Part shown: positions 44,608 through 54,371 of the stretch, one piece after another
Numbering within the stretch: position 1 is the stretch's first letter
Layout of the letters: each line of letters begins with the position of its first letter
From: Burkholderia humptydooensis
GTDB taxonomy: Bacteria > Pseudomonadota > Gammaproteobacteria > Burkholderiales > Burkholderiaceae
DNA: 64,000 nucleotides
NCBI RefSeq assembly: GCF_001513745.1
Contig: NZ_CP013380.1
Span: 2,232,001 to 2,296,000, forward strand
Direction: 5' to 3'
Translations under genes and position numbers: made by a program
Notes under the pieces: model-generated
What the model saw: only the letters and a program-made list of their open reading frames with translations
What the model was told of the DNA's origin: nothing
The model's database searches: none

Positions 44608-46296
44608 TCAGAGCCGTATTTCGGGCGCCGAGTAGCGGCACTCGTAGCGCTTGCGGACCGTCCCCGTCTCGTCGACGCTCTCGAGGAACACGTCGAACTG
44701 CCAGAGCCGCGCCATGTGCTTGAGCACCTCGTCGCTGTCGTTCGACAGATGGCGGTTGTCGGTCATGAAGTGACGCAGCGTGAGGCTGCGGTCGCCGCGC
44801 GTATTGACCGACCACACCTGGATGTTCGGCTCGCGGTGATGGATGTCGTACTGCCGCGACAGCGCCTGCCGCACGTACTGGTAGCCGGATTCGTCGTGGA
44901 TCGCCGACACTTCGAGCGCGTCGCGCATGTCGTCGTCGAGCACCGAGAACAGACGCATCTCGCGGATCAGATGCGGCGACAGATACTGCGCGATGAAGCT
45001 CTCGTCCTTGAAGTTGCGCATCGCATAGTGGAGCGCGGGCAGCCACGGGCTGCCCGCGAGCTCGGGGAACCACGCGTAGTCCTCGTCGGTCGGCGCCTCG
45101 CAGATCCGGCGAATGTCGCTCATCATCGAAAAGCCGAGCGCGTACGGATTGATTCCGCTGTAGTACGGCTTCGTCACGGGCGGCTGGTAGATCACGTTGC
45201 TGTGCGAATGGAGGAACTCCATCATGAAGCCGTCCGCGAGCTTGCCCTGGTTGTACATCGTGTTGAGCAGCGTGTAATGCCAGAACGTCGCCCAGCCTTC
45301 GTTCATCACCTGCGTCTGCCGCTGCGGATAGAAGTACTGGCCGATCTTGCGCACGATCCGGATCACCTCGCGCTCCCACGGCTCGAGGAACGGCGCGTTC
45401 TTCTCCGCGAAGTACAGCAGGTTTTCCTGCGGCTCGGACGGAAAGCGGCCTTCCTGCTCCTCGTCGGCGAACTCGGGCTTCTTCGCGGGCAGCGTGCGCC
45501 ACAGCTCGTTGACCTGCGACTGCAGATACGCCTCGCGCTCGCGCCTGAGCTCGGATTCCTTCGCAAGCGACGGCTTCTGCGGCCGCTTGTAGCGGTCCAC
45601 GCCGTAATTCATCAGCGCGTGGCACGAGTCGAGCAGTTCCTCGACGCGGTCGAGCCCGTAGCGCTCCTCGCATTCGGCGACGTAGTTCTTCGCGTAGACG
45701 AGATAATCGATGATCGCGTGCGCGTCGGTCCACAGGCGGAACAGGTAGTTGCCCTTGAAGAACGAGTTGTGCCCGTATGCCGCGTGCGCGATGACGAGCG
45801 CCTGCATCGTCATCGTGTTCTCTTCCATCAGATACGCGATGCACGGGTTCGAATTGATGACGATCTCGTACGCGAGCCCCATCTGCCCGCGGCGGTAGCT
45901 CTTCTCGGTCGAGAGGAAGTGCTTGCCGAACGACCAGTGACGGTAGTTGACGGGCATCCCGACCGACGCATACGCGTCCATCATCTGCTCGGCGCTGATC
46001 AGCTCGAGCTGGATCGGGTAGATGTCGAGCTCGTACTGCTCCGCGACCTGCGAGATGTGGGTGTCGTACTCCTCGATCAGCTCGAAGGTCCAGTCGGACG
46101 GGCACGGCAACGGTTTGCGGTCGGCAACGTTCATACGCGCTTCCTTGAGCCCGCTCGCGGGCGCCTCTGCCTCTGGGTGCTGCGCCGCCGCTTCGGGCGA
46201 TGCGCCGCGCTCGCGCGCGGCGCGTCCCGACGCTTCGTCGCTCTTGCGCCGCGGCTCGTAGCCGCGCGCTTCGTTGTGCAAGTGGCGTGTCGTCAT
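44608..46296 (-). CDS. spoVR: SpoVR-family protein
   Basis: 562 residues from the ATG at 46296, which shares one base with the yeaH stop (TGATG). An internal ATG at 46134 would give a 508-residue protein that begins nearer to the usual family start. Conserved SpoVR stretches: PVNYRHWSFGKHFLSTEKSYRRG, AYEIVINSNPCIAYLMEENT, AHAAYGHNSFFKGNYLF and MNEGWATFWHY. Function is not known in detail; SpoVR/YcgB is produced with PrkA and YeaH in stationary-phase and nutrient stress in enteric bacteria. Confidence 0.92.
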   Translation of the reverse strand: MTTRHLHNEARGYEPRRKSDEASGRAARERGASPEAAAQHPEAEAPASGLKEARMNVADRKPLPCPSDWTFELIEEYDTHISQVAEQYELDIYPIQLELISAEQMMDAYASVGMPVNYRHWSFGKHFLSTEKSYRRGQMGLAYEIVINSNPCIAYLMEENTMTMQALVIAHAAYGHNSFFKGNYLFRLWTDAHAIIDYLVYAKNYVAECEERYGLDRVEELLDSCHALMNYGVDRYKRPQKPSLAKESELRREREAYLQSQVNELWRTLPAKKPEFADEEQEGRFPSEPQENLLYFAEKNAPFLEPWEREVIRIVRKIGQYFYPQRQTQVMNEGWATFWHYTLLNTMYNQGKLADGFMMEFLHSHSNVIYQPPVTKPYYSGINPYALGFSMMSDIRRICEAPTDEDYAWFPELAGSPWLPALHYAMRNFKDESFIAQYLSPHLIREMRLFSVLDDDMRDALEVSAIHDESGYQYVRQALSRQYDIHHREPNIQVWSVNTRGDRSLTLRHFMTDNRHLSNDSDEVLKHMARLWQFDVFLESVDETGTVRKRYECRYSAPEIRL

Positions 46297-47561
46297 CAGG
46301 TTTCCACGTGCTTTTCAAAGAGCTCCCGGAACACGGGATAAATGTCGGCCGCCGATTCCACTTTCTTCATCGCGAGATGCGGCTGTGACAACGCCAGTTG
46401 CGCGTATTCGAGCCACAGGTTCTGCTCCTCGGGCGTCACCTGGATGTACGCGAAGTAGCGCACCTTCGTCAGGATGTCCTCGTCGAGGATCTTGCGGCAC
46501 TTCGGCGAATCGTCGGTCCAGTTGTCGCCGTCCGACGCCTGCGCGCCGTAGATGTTCCATTCGGTCGGCGAATAGCGCTCCTCCATCACCTTGCGCATCA
46601 GCTCGAGCGCGCTCGATACGACCGTGCCGCCGCTTTCGGTCGAATGGAAGAACGTGTCCTCGTCGACTTCCTCCGCGCGCGTGTGATGACGGATGAACAC
46701 GACTTCGATCCGCTCGTAGTTGCGCTTCAGGAACAGGTACAGCAGGATGAAGAAGCGCTTCGCGAGATCCTTGCGCTGCTCGTCCATCGAGCCCGACACG
46801 TCCATCAGGCAGAACATCACCGCCTGGCTCGACGGCTGCGGCATCTTCACGCGATTCACGTAGCGCAGGTCGAACGGATCGATGAACGGGATGCGCCAGA
46901 TGCGGCCCTTCAGATGATGGATCGCATCCTCGAGCTGCGCGATCTCGACACGGTGATCGCCCGGCTCTTCCTTCAGCGCGGCGAGTTTCTCCTCGAGCTC
47001 GTGCAGCTCGTTGACGAGCGGCGAGCCGAGCGCGATGCGGCGGCCGAGCGCGCTTCTCAGCGAGCGCACGACGTCGATGTTGTTCGGCGTGCCCTCCGCC
47101 GCCCAGCCCGCGCGAACGCTCTTCCAGCTCGGCACGGTCAGCAGGTGGGTCTTGACGAGGCGCGGCAGTTCGAGATCGTCGAAGAAGTACTGCATGAATT
47201 CCTCGCGGGACAACTCGAACACGAAGTCGTCCTGACCTTCGCCTTCGTTGCTCGCCTGGCTGCCGCCGCCTCCGGCGCCGCCGGGCGGACGCGGGATCTT
47301 GTCGCCGCGCACGTAATCGGCGTTGCCCGGATGCACGAGCTCGCGCTTGCCGCCCGGCCCGTGCCGGAACGTCGGCTCCGCGATGTCCTTGCGGGGAATC
47401 GTGATGCTCTGCGTGCCCTGGATGTCCTTGATGCTGCGATCGCGCACCGCGTCGGACACTGCACGACGAATGTAGTTCTTGACGCGGCGCAGGAAGCGCT
47501 CGCGGTTTGCAATGCTCTTGTTCTTGCCGGCCAGTCTGCGGTCGATGATTTGATGAAGCAC
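46296..47561 (-). CDS. yeaH: YeaH/YhbH-family protein (DUF444, VWA-like)
   Basis: 421 residues from a GTG at 47561. N-terminal basic region (RRLAGKNKSIANRERFLRR), Gly-rich linker, then a von-Willebrand-A-like domain with the metal motif MFCLMDVSGSMDEQ and the conserved FIRHHTRAEEVDEDTFFHSTESGGT. Partner of the kinase PrkA in the three-gene stress operon. It lies 123 nt after prkA and overlaps spoVR by one base. Confidence 0.93.
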   Translation of the reverse strand: MLHQIIDRRLAGKNKSIANRERFLRRVKNYIRRAVSDAVRDRSIKDIQGTQSITIPRKDIAEPTFRHGPGGKRELVHPGNADYVRGDKIPRPPGGAGGGGSQASNEGEGQDDFVFELSREEFMQYFFDDLELPRLVKTHLLTVPSWKSVRAGWAAEGTPNNIDVVRSLRSALGRRIALGSPLVNELHELEEKLAALKEEPGDHRVEIAQLEDAIHHLKGRIWRIPFIDPFDLRYVNRVKMPQPSSQAVMFCLMDVSGSMDEQRKDLAKRFFILLYLFLKRNYERIEVVFIRHHTRAEEVDEDTFFHSTESGGTVVSSALELMRKVMEERYSPTEWNIYGAQASDGDNWTDDSPKCRKILDEDILTKVRYFAYIQVTPEEQNLWLEYAQLALSQPHLAMKKVESAADIYPVFRELFEKHVET

Positions 47562-47684
47562 GCCCGGTCTCCCGCTCGAATGTCGATACGCCGGGACGCA
47601 CGCCGCGCACGCGGGGCTGCCGCAATGCGGGCGGCGTCTCTCAAGGTGCCCGCGCGCGGCCGCGCGGGCGTCGCGTTGCGCGCG

Positions 47685-49607
47685 TCATGACGACTTGCGC
47701 ACGCGCAGATACCAGTCGCACAGGAGCCGCACCTGCTTGGGCGTATAGCCCTTCGCGACCATCCGGTTCACAAAGTCTTCGTGCTTGCGCTGTTCCTCCG
47801 CCGAGCCCTTCGCGTTGAACGAAATGACCGGCAACAATTCCTCCGTGTTCGAGAACATCTTCTTTTCGATCACGACGCGCAGCTTCTCGTAGCTGACCCA
47901 CGCCGGGTTCTTGCCGCCGTTCGCCGCCCGCGCGCGCAGCACGAAATTCACGATCTCGTTGCGGAAATCCTTCGGATTGCTGATGCCCGCCGGCTTCTCG
48001 ATCTTCTCGAGCTCCGCGTTGAGCGCCGCGCGGTCGAAGCTCTCGCCCGTGTCGTGATCGCGGAATTCCTGATCCTGGATCCAGAAGTCCGCGTACGTAA
48101 CATAGCGGTCGAAGATGTTCTGGCCGTATTCCGAATACGATTCGAGGTACGCCGTCTGGATCTCCTTGCCGATGAACTCCGCGTAGCGCGACGCGAGCAG
48201 GTCCTTCACGAACGACAGATATTTCTGCTCGGTTTCCGGCGGGAACTGCTCGCGCTCGATCTGCTGCTCGAGCACGTACATCAGGTGCACCGGGTTCGCC
48301 GCGACTTCCGTCGAATCGAAGTTGAACACGCGCGACAGGATCTTGAACGCGAAGCGCGTGGACACGCCCGTCATCCCTTCGTCGACGCCCGCGTAATCGC
48401 GATACTCCTGGTACGACTTCGCCTTCGGATCGGTGTCCTTCAGATTCTCGCCGTCATACACCTGCATCTTCGAAAAGAGGCTCGAGTTCTCCGGCTCGTG
48501 CAGGCGCGTGAGCACCGAGAGCTGCGCCATCATCTTCAGCGTGCCGGGCGCGCACACGGCCTCGGCGAGCGACGAGTTGCGGATCAGCTTCTCGTAGATC
48601 TTGATCTCCTCCGACACGCGCAGGCAGTATGGCACCTTGACCACGAAGATCCGGTCGAGCAGCGCCTCGTTGTTGCGGTTGTTGCGGAACGCCTTCCATT
48701 CGGACTCGTTCGAGTGCGCGAGGATGATGCCGTCGAACGGGATCGCGCCGAAGCCTTCCGTGCCCTTGAAGTTGCCTTCCTGAGTCGCGGTGAGGAGCGG
48801 GTGCAGCACCTTGATCGGCGCCTTGAACATTTCGACGAACTCGAGCAGGCCCTGGTTCGCGAGGCACAAGCCGCCCGAGTAGCTGTATGCGTCGGCGTCG
48901 TCCTGCGCGTATTGCTCGAGCTTGCGGATGTCGACCTTGCCGACGAGCGACGAGATGTCCTGATTGTTCTCGTCGCCGGGCTCGGTCTTCGCGATGCCGA
49001 CCTGCCGCAGGATGGACGGATAGCGACGCACGACGCGAAAGCGCCGGATGTCGCCGTTGTATTCGTGCAGGCGCTTGACCGCCCACGGACTCAGGATGCT
49101 CTTCAGGTAGCGGCGCGGAATGCCGTATTGCTCTTCGAGGATCGGGCCGTCTTCGTCGTAGTCGAACAGGCCGAGCGGCGATTCGTTGACGGGCGAGCCC
49201 TTGAGCGCGTAGAACGGCACGCGCTCCATCAGTTGCTTCAGGCGCTCGGCGATCGACGACTTGCCGCCGCCCACCGGACCGAGCAGGTAGAGAATCTGCT
49301 TCTTCTCCTCGAGCCCCTGCGCCGCGTGGCGGAAATAGGCGACCACCTGCTCGATCACCTCTTCCATGCCATAGAATTCGCGGAACGCAGGGTACACCTT
49401 GATGACCTTGTTCGCGAAAATCCGCGACAAGCGCGGATCGTTGCGCGTGTCGATCTGTTCCGGCTCCCCGATGGCCGCCAGCATGCGTTCGCCGGCAGCG
49501 GCGTACGCCGATGGATCGTTCTTGCAGAGCGCGAGATACTCCTCCAGCGAGAACTCTTCCTCTCGCGTTTTTTCGAAGCGGTTCGCGAAGCTGCTATAAA
49601 TATCCAT
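47685..49607 (-). CDS. prkA: PrkA serine protein kinase (YeaG)
   Basis: 640 residues, normal for the family. AAA-type P-loop LLGPVGGGKSSIAERLKQ near residue 110, then the AAA core and a C-terminal PrkA kinase-like domain (SFNAKGSAEEQRKHEDFVNRMVAKGYTPKQVRLLC). Strong ribosome site (GAGGAGGT) 4-5 nt before the ATG. First gene of prkA-yeaH-spoVR; involved in adaptation to sustained nutrient stress in enterics. No sigma-54 promoter was recognised in the leader. Confidence 0.95.
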   Translation of the reverse strand: MDIYSSFANRFEKTREEEFSLEEYLALCKNDPSAYAAAGERMLAAIGEPEQIDTRNDPRLSRIFANKVIKVYPAFREFYGMEEVIEQVVAYFRHAAQGLEEKKQILYLLGPVGGGKSSIAERLKQLMERVPFYALKGSPVNESPLGLFDYDEDGPILEEQYGIPRRYLKSILSPWAVKRLHEYNGDIRRFRVVRRYPSILRQVGIAKTEPGDENNQDISSLVGKVDIRKLEQYAQDDADAYSYSGGLCLANQGLLEFVEMFKAPIKVLHPLLTATQEGNFKGTEGFGAIPFDGIILAHSNESEWKAFRNNRNNEALLDRIFVVKVPYCLRVSEEIKIYEKLIRNSSLAEAVCAPGTLKMMAQLSVLTRLHEPENSSLFSKMQVYDGENLKDTDPKAKSYQEYRDYAGVDEGMTGVSTRFAFKILSRVFNFDSTEVAANPVHLMYVLEQQIEREQFPPETEQKYLSFVKDLLASRYAEFIGKEIQTAYLESYSEYGQNIFDRYVTYADFWIQDQEFRDHDTGESFDRAALNAELEKIEKPAGISNPKDFRNEIVNFVLRARAANGGKNPAWVSYEKLRVVIEKKMFSNTEELLPVISFNAKGSAEEQRKHEDFVNRMVAKGYTPKQVRLLCDWYLRVRKSS

Positions 49608-50030
49608 GCTACCTCCTCGCCTGAGTCTGAAGACGATCTTGCCTTCGTATAGATCGTGTCGAAGCAGGACCGTTCGATTTCATCCTAAACCCATTTACTT
49701 TTTTTTTCACGAACTACTTCAACGGCCTCGCAGCGGTTTTCAACATTGCGGAAAACGCTGCTTGGAAAGCACTTTCCGCTGCCCTAGAATGGTTCTCCCG
49801 CTTCGCACCAACACTGCATCGGCGCTCTCCATTCAGGCAGCGAATCGTCTCGTCCGTTGACGTTCCGGCGCTCGCCGAACCCCTCCCCGCTTCTTTCCAC
49901 CGCTTCTTTCCATACACGCACGACACGCCGATTGCGACGACAGCGTGAACGCGCCGTTACAAATTTTTTTGCGGTGCGCGCAACAGCGTGATGCCCGTGA
50001 CGTCGATGCGGACGATTGCGCGCGGTGGAC

Positions 50031-50073
50031 GCGCGTAGGCGACGTGCGCGTAGGCGACGTGCGCGTAGGCGAC
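50031..50073 (+). repeat. 15-bp tandem repeat, 2.9 copies
   Basis: GCGCGTAGGCGACGT at 50031-50045 and 50046-50060, then GCGCGTAGGCGAC at 50061-50073. Non-coding, between prkA and the chemoreceptor gene. Confidence 0.8.
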
Positions 50074-50204
50074 ATCGCGAATCGGCGGACATCGCGACGC
50101 TTCTCGGCGCCGAATATCGAGATAACGATGCCGACCTCCTCGCGCATCGCGCAACGCCTGCTGCGTTTCGCGCGACGAATCCGCGAGCGGCCGGTCGCGA
50201 TGCG

Positions 50205-50227
50205 AAAACGCCCGCTGGTGGCGGGCG
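50205..50227 (-). terminator. Terminator of the chemoreceptor gene
   Basis: CGCCCGC (50209-50215), loop TGGTG, GCGGGCG (50221-50227). Read on the minus strand the stem is followed by TTTTC. It lies about 57 nt beyond the stop. Confidence 0.65.
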
Positions 50228-50283
50228 TCGTCGTTCAATCAAATTGGGGATAGATCGGTGTCCGATACGTTTTCCCGTTCATG

Positions 50284-52134
50284 TCAGAAGGTCTCCCAAT
50301 CGCCGTCGCTCACGGCGGACGCCGCGGCAACCGGCGCGGCGCGCGGCGCAGGCGCGGGTTTCGGCTTGGCCGCCGCCGCGGCCGTGGGCTCGGGCGCAGC
50401 CTTCGCGGCCGAAGCGGACGGTGCGGACGGCGCGGGCTTGAGCGCCGCGTGCGCCGCCGCCACGGCCGGCGCGCCGGAAGACGCGGCGGCACGCGCCGGC
50501 GCAGCCGCGCTCACCGCCGCCCTGTGCGCGACGTGCGCGACGCCGGCCGCTGCCCGCGCCGGCGCATGCGGCGCATCATCGCGCGCATCGCCGTCATCGA
50601 CGCGGAACACCGAGACGGTCGCGCGCAGCCGCGCGGCCTGCTCGTCGAGCGATTGCGCGGCCGCCGCGGCCTCCTCGACGAGCGCCGCGTTCTGCTGCGT
50701 GACTTCGTCCATCTGCGACACGGCGCGCGACACCTGGTCGATGCCGGTGCTCTGCTCGTCCGACGCCGCCGCGATCTCGCCCATGATGTCGGTCACGCGT
50801 TGCACCGCGCCGATCACCTCGCTCATCGTGCGGCCTGCGTCGTCGACGAGCGTCGAGCCCGCGCGCACGCGCTCGACCGACGTATCGATCAGCTCCTTGA
50901 TCTCCTTGGCGGCCGTCGACGAGCGCTGCGCGAGGCTGCGCACCTCGCCCGCGACGACCGCGAAGCCGCGCCCCTCCTCGCCCGCGCGCGCCGCCTCGAC
51001 GGCTGCGTTCAGCGCGAGAATGTTGGTCTGGAACGCGATCCCCTCGATGATCGTGATGATGTCGGCGATCTTCGCGGAGCTCTGGTTGATGTCGCCCATC
51101 GTGCCGACGACCTGGCCGACGACCGCATTGCCCTTGTTCGCGATCTCCGACGCGCTCGCGGCAAGCGCGCTCGCCTGCCGCGCGTTGTCCGCGTTGCGCC
51201 GCACCGTGCCCGTCAGCTCCTCCATGCTCGACGCCGTCTCTTCGAGCGCCGCCGCCTGCTGCTCGGTGCGCGAGGACAGATCGACGTTGCCCGCCGCGAT
51301 CTGCCTCGCCGCCGTCGCGATCGACTCGCTGCCGACGCGCACCGAGCGCACGGTGTTGGCGAGGCTCGCCTGCATCTTCGCGAGCCCTTCGAGCAGCAGC
51401 CCCATCTCGTCGCGCCGCGCGACGACGATCGGGCGGCGCAGTTCGCCCGCGGCGATCGCGTCGAAGTGGCCGAGCGCGTCGGCGAGCGGCCGTGCGATCG
51501 CCGCGCGCAGGCTCAGGAAGCAATAGAGCGAGATCGCGAGGCCGAGCACGAGCGCGACGATGCTGGCGATCCGGCTCGCCGCATATACGCTCTGCGCAGC
51601 GCTGAAATTGAGGCCCGCCTGCTTGAGCTGAAACGTGCGCAGCGCCTCGCTCGCGAGCGAGAAATCGTTGAACACGCTCTGCATCCGCTTCGCGGACACG
51701 ATGATCCTGTCGTGATCGTTCGCGTTGATGAGCTCGACGAACCCGTCGAGCTCGCGCTGCAGGATCTGCCGTTTCGACGCGACGTCCTGCGCGAAGCGGT
51801 CCTCCTCCCCGTTGCGCGGCAAGTCGAGGTACTTTTTCCACCATGAATCGGAGACGCCGCGCATGTTGCGCGCGCGCTCGATCGTCGGCGCGGCGTCCGG
51901 CGTGCCCGCGAGGAGCGCCGCGCGGTCGAGCACGAGGCGCTCGCGCGCGGCGAACAGCTCGGCGCTCGCGACGTCGATCGCGCTCGGCAACTGGTTCGAC
52001 GAGGTTTGCTCGTTCGCGTCGTTGGCCTGGCTCATGCCGATGAGGCCCAGTGCGCCGACGACGCACAGCAGGACGGAAAGGAGCGCCATCGTGACGGCGA
52101 GACGCGTCCTGATCGAGATGTTCTTCAGCAGCAT
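50284..52134 (-). CDS. Methyl-accepting chemotaxis protein
   Basis: 616 residues from the ATG at 52134. TM1 (RLAVTMALLSVLLCVVGALGL), a periplasmic four-helix-bundle domain of Tar type, TM2 (ASIVALVLGLAISLYCFLSL), HAMP domain, then the signalling tip (EGIAFQTNILALNAAVEAARAGEEGRGFAVVAGEVR). The C-terminus ends DWETF, a variant of the NWETF pentapeptide that tethers CheR/CheB, after an 80-residue Ala/Pro-rich flexible linker. It should be a high-abundance, adaptation-competent receptor; the ligand is unknown. A longer frame from 52158 is possible but less likely. Confidence 0.95.
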   Translation of the reverse strand: MLLKNISIRTRLAVTMALLSVLLCVVGALGLIGMSQANDANEQTSSNQLPSAIDVASAELFAARERLVLDRAALLAGTPDAAPTIERARNMRGVSDSWWKKYLDLPRNGEEDRFAQDVASKRQILQRELDGFVELINANDHDRIIVSAKRMQSVFNDFSLASEALRTFQLKQAGLNFSAAQSVYAASRIASIVALVLGLAISLYCFLSLRAAIARPLADALGHFDAIAAGELRRPIVVARRDEMGLLLEGLAKMQASLANTVRSVRVGSESIATAARQIAAGNVDLSSRTEQQAAALEETASSMEELTGTVRRNADNARQASALAASASEIANKGNAVVGQVVGTMGDINQSSAKIADIITIIEGIAFQTNILALNAAVEAARAGEEGRGFAVVAGEVRSLAQRSSTAAKEIKELIDTSVERVRAGSTLVDDAGRTMSEVIGAVQRVTDIMGEIAAASDEQSTGIDQVSRAVSQMDEVTQQNAALVEEAAAAAQSLDEQAARLRATVSVFRVDDGDARDDAPHAPARAAAGVAHVAHRAAVSAAAPARAAASSGAPAVAAAHAALKPAPSAPSASAAKAAPEPTAAAAAKPKPAPAPRAAPVAAASAVSDGDWETF

Positions 52135-52339
52135 GGTTCTTCCTGTGATGCGTCGCAAAGACGAAGGCGGCGGCCCGCAATGGCGAAACGCTTGCTCGGC
52201 TACGCCTGGTTTACGGCTTTCGACAGGAAGACTTGATCCGGGCGGGCGTCCGTGTGAAGAAAATCTCGTTCGCCACGGCCACCGGGTTCGACATTTTTCT
52301 TTCTTTTTCCTGACGAAGCCCGGTGCGGCGTGGCGCGCG

Positions 52340-53314
52340 TCAGGACGGGTCCGGCGCGAACGCGTCGAGCTCGGCGAGCGTCGGAATCGACGGCTGCGCG
52401 CCCGCGCGCGTGACCGACAGCGCAGCCGCGCGCTGCGCGAACCGGATTGCGTCGTGCGGCGCGTCGCCCGCCGCGAGCCGTGCGGCGAAGCCGCCGATGA
52501 ACGTGTCGCCCGCGGCCGTCGTGTCGACGGGCGCGACGCGCGGCGCCGGGTAATGGCGCGCGGCGCCGTCCGCCGTCAGCGCGAGCACGCCCTGGCCGCC
52601 CAGCGTGACGATCACGTTGCGCGCGCCCGCCGCCGCGAGCGCGCGCGCGGCGGCCTCGGCGCCCGCCGGGTCGCGCACCGGCAGCCCGGTCAGCGCGGCG
52701 GCCTCGATCTCGTTCGGGATCAGATAGTCGACGAGCGGCAGCCAGTCGGCGGGCAGCGGCCCGACGGCGGGCGCCGGATTCAGCACGACCGTCTTGCCGA
52801 GCCGGCGGCCGGCGGCGAGCGCCGCGCGGACCGCGGCGTCGGGCGTCTCGAGCTGGCAGATCAGCACGTCGGCCGCGGCGAGCGCCGCGCCGTGCTCGGC
52901 GATCGATTCGGGCGTCACCTCGCCGTTGCTGCCGGCAACGATCACGATCGCGTTCTGGCTCGCATCGTCGACGACGATGAGCGCGACGCCCGTCGTCGCC
53001 GTCGTGCTGACCGACAGCGCGTCGCAGTCGATCCCCTCGGCGACGAGCCCCGCGCGCAGCGCGGCGCCGTGCGCGTCCGCGCCGACCCGGCCGAGCATCG
53101 CGACCTGCGCGCCGAGCCGCGCGGCCGCGACCGCCTGGTTGCCGCCCTTGCCGCCCGCCGCCTGCGCGAACGAGCGGCCGGCGAGCGTCTCGCCCGGCTG
53201 CGGCAGCCGCGGCGCGCGCACGACGAGGTCCATGTTGAGGCTGCCGATCACCATCACCCTGCCGGCGCGCGCGGGCGCGGCCCGCCCGGCGGCGCGTTCG
53301 ACGGCGGCCGTCAT
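52340..53314 (-). CDS. rbsK: Ribokinase
   Basis: 324 residues, PfkB family. First signature AGGKGGNQAVAAARLGA, second signature DTTAAGDTFIGGFAARL with the catalytic Asp. The N-terminus has about 18 extra residues before VMVIGSLNMDLVVRAPRLP, so a later start is possible. Its ATG overlaps the rbsR stop (ATGA). It phosphorylates imported ribose to ribose-5-phosphate. Confidence 0.92.
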   Translation of the reverse strand: MTAAVERAAGRAAPARAGRVMVIGSLNMDLVVRAPRLPQPGETLAGRSFAQAAGGKGGNQAVAAARLGAQVAMLGRVGADAHGAALRAGLVAEGIDCDALSVSTTATTGVALIVVDDASQNAIVIVAGSNGEVTPESIAEHGAALAAADVLICQLETPDAAVRAALAAGRRLGKTVVLNPAPAVGPLPADWLPLVDYLIPNEIEAAALTGLPVRDPAGAEAAARALAAAGARNVIVTLGGQGVLALTADGAARHYPAPRVAPVDTTAAGDTFIGGFAARLAAGDAPHDAIRFAQRAAALSVTRAGAQPSIPTLAELDAFAPDPS

Positions 53315-54342
53315 CCTCGATATCCGGCGTCGGCCGGCTCCACGTAGACGGTCGTCGATTCGCGCAGCACGAGGCGCGGCGATACGACGCGCCGGCGCTG
53401 CGGCGCGCCCGACGCGCCGCAGCCGATCCGCTCGATCAGCGTCTGCGCGGCCATCTCGCCCAGCGCGCGCACCGACTGGCCGACCGTCGACAGCGCCGGA
53501 TACGTGTAGCGCGACAGCTCGATGTCGTCGAAGCCGATGATCGAGCAGTCCGACGGCACGCGAATGCCGCGCTCGGCGGCCGCGCGCAGCGCGCCGAGCC
53601 CCATCAGGTCGTTGCCTGCGAAGATCGCGCTCGGGCGCACGGTGTCGAAGAGGCGCACGGCCGCGTGATAGCCGCCGATGCACGAAAAGTCGCTTTCGGC
53701 GATCGCGCCCGGCACGATGTCGATCCCGCGCTCGGCCATCGCGCGGATGAAGCCGTGCACGCGCATCGCGCTCACCGCGGTCGACACGGCGCCCGTGATG
53801 CAGCCGATCTTCGCGTGGCCGAGCTCGAGCAGGTGGCGCGTGGCGAGATACGCGCCGCGCTCGTGGTCGATCTGCACGAGATCGGCCGCGAGCCCCTCGA
53901 TGTTCCGGTCGACGACGACGAGCGGCTCGCGCGTGTCGGCAAGCGACTGCGCGAGCACCGCGTCGTCGCCCGCCGACGCGATGATGAGCCCGTCGATGCG
54001 CTTTTCCTGCAGCACGCGCAGGTAGTTGCGCTGCTTCTCGGGATCGTCGTCCGAGTTGCACAGGAACACGCAATAGCCGGACAGCGCGCACTGGTCTTCG
54101 ATGCCGCGCGCGAGCTCGGCGAAGTACGGGTTCGTGCTGTTCGGCACCACGAGGCCGATGGTGGCCGTCGAGCGCGCCTTCAGCGAGCGCGCGACGGCCG
54201 ACGGCACGTAGTTGAGCTCGCGGATCGCCCGCTCGACCTTGGCCCGCACGTCGGCCGACACGGGCCGCGAGTTGTTGACCACGTGCGATACCGTCGTGAA
54301 CGATACGCCGGCGATGGCCGCCACATCCTTGATCGTCGCCAT
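53311..54342 (-). CDS. rbsR: LacI-family ribose operon repressor
   Basis: 343 residues. N-terminal LacI helix-turn-helix (IKDVAAIAGVSFTTVSHVVN), hinge helix (YVPSAVARSLK), and a ribose-type periplasmic-binding-like core. It lies between rbsC and rbsK in the operon, and its likely operator is the palindrome upstream of rbsB at 58221-58236. It starts 30 nt before the rbsC end on the same strand. Confidence 0.92.
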   Translation of the reverse strand: MATIKDVAAIAGVSFTTVSHVVNNSRPVSADVRAKVERAIRELNYVPSAVARSLKARSTATIGLVVPNSTNPYFAELARGIEDQCALSGYCVFLCNSDDDPEKQRNYLRVLQEKRIDGLIIASAGDDAVLAQSLADTREPLVVVDRNIEGLAADLVQIDHERGAYLATRHLLELGHAKIGCITGAVSTAVSAMRVHGFIRAMAERGIDIVPGAIAESDFSCIGGYHAAVRLFDTVRPSAIFAGNDLMGLGALRAAAERGIRVPSDCSIIGFDDIELSRYTYPALSTVGQSVRALGEMAAQTLIERIGCGASGAPQRRRVVSPRLVLRESTTVYVEPADAGYRG

Positions 54343-54371
54343 TCCGATTCTCTCTGGTTCGTTGTTCTTTG

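Larger units (their letters stand above)
49619..50283. other. Long intergenic region between prkA and the chemoreceptor gene
   Basis: About 665 nt. The part near prkA (49650-49720) is AT-rich with a T9 tract and probably holds the promoter. A 15-bp tandem repeat lies at 50031-50073 and the chemoreceptor terminator at 50205-50227. The open frames here show no family features. Confidence 0.6.

Noticed and set aside
50031..50073. CRISPR-like array
   Set aside because: The repeats are directly adjacent with no spacers and no cas genes are present.
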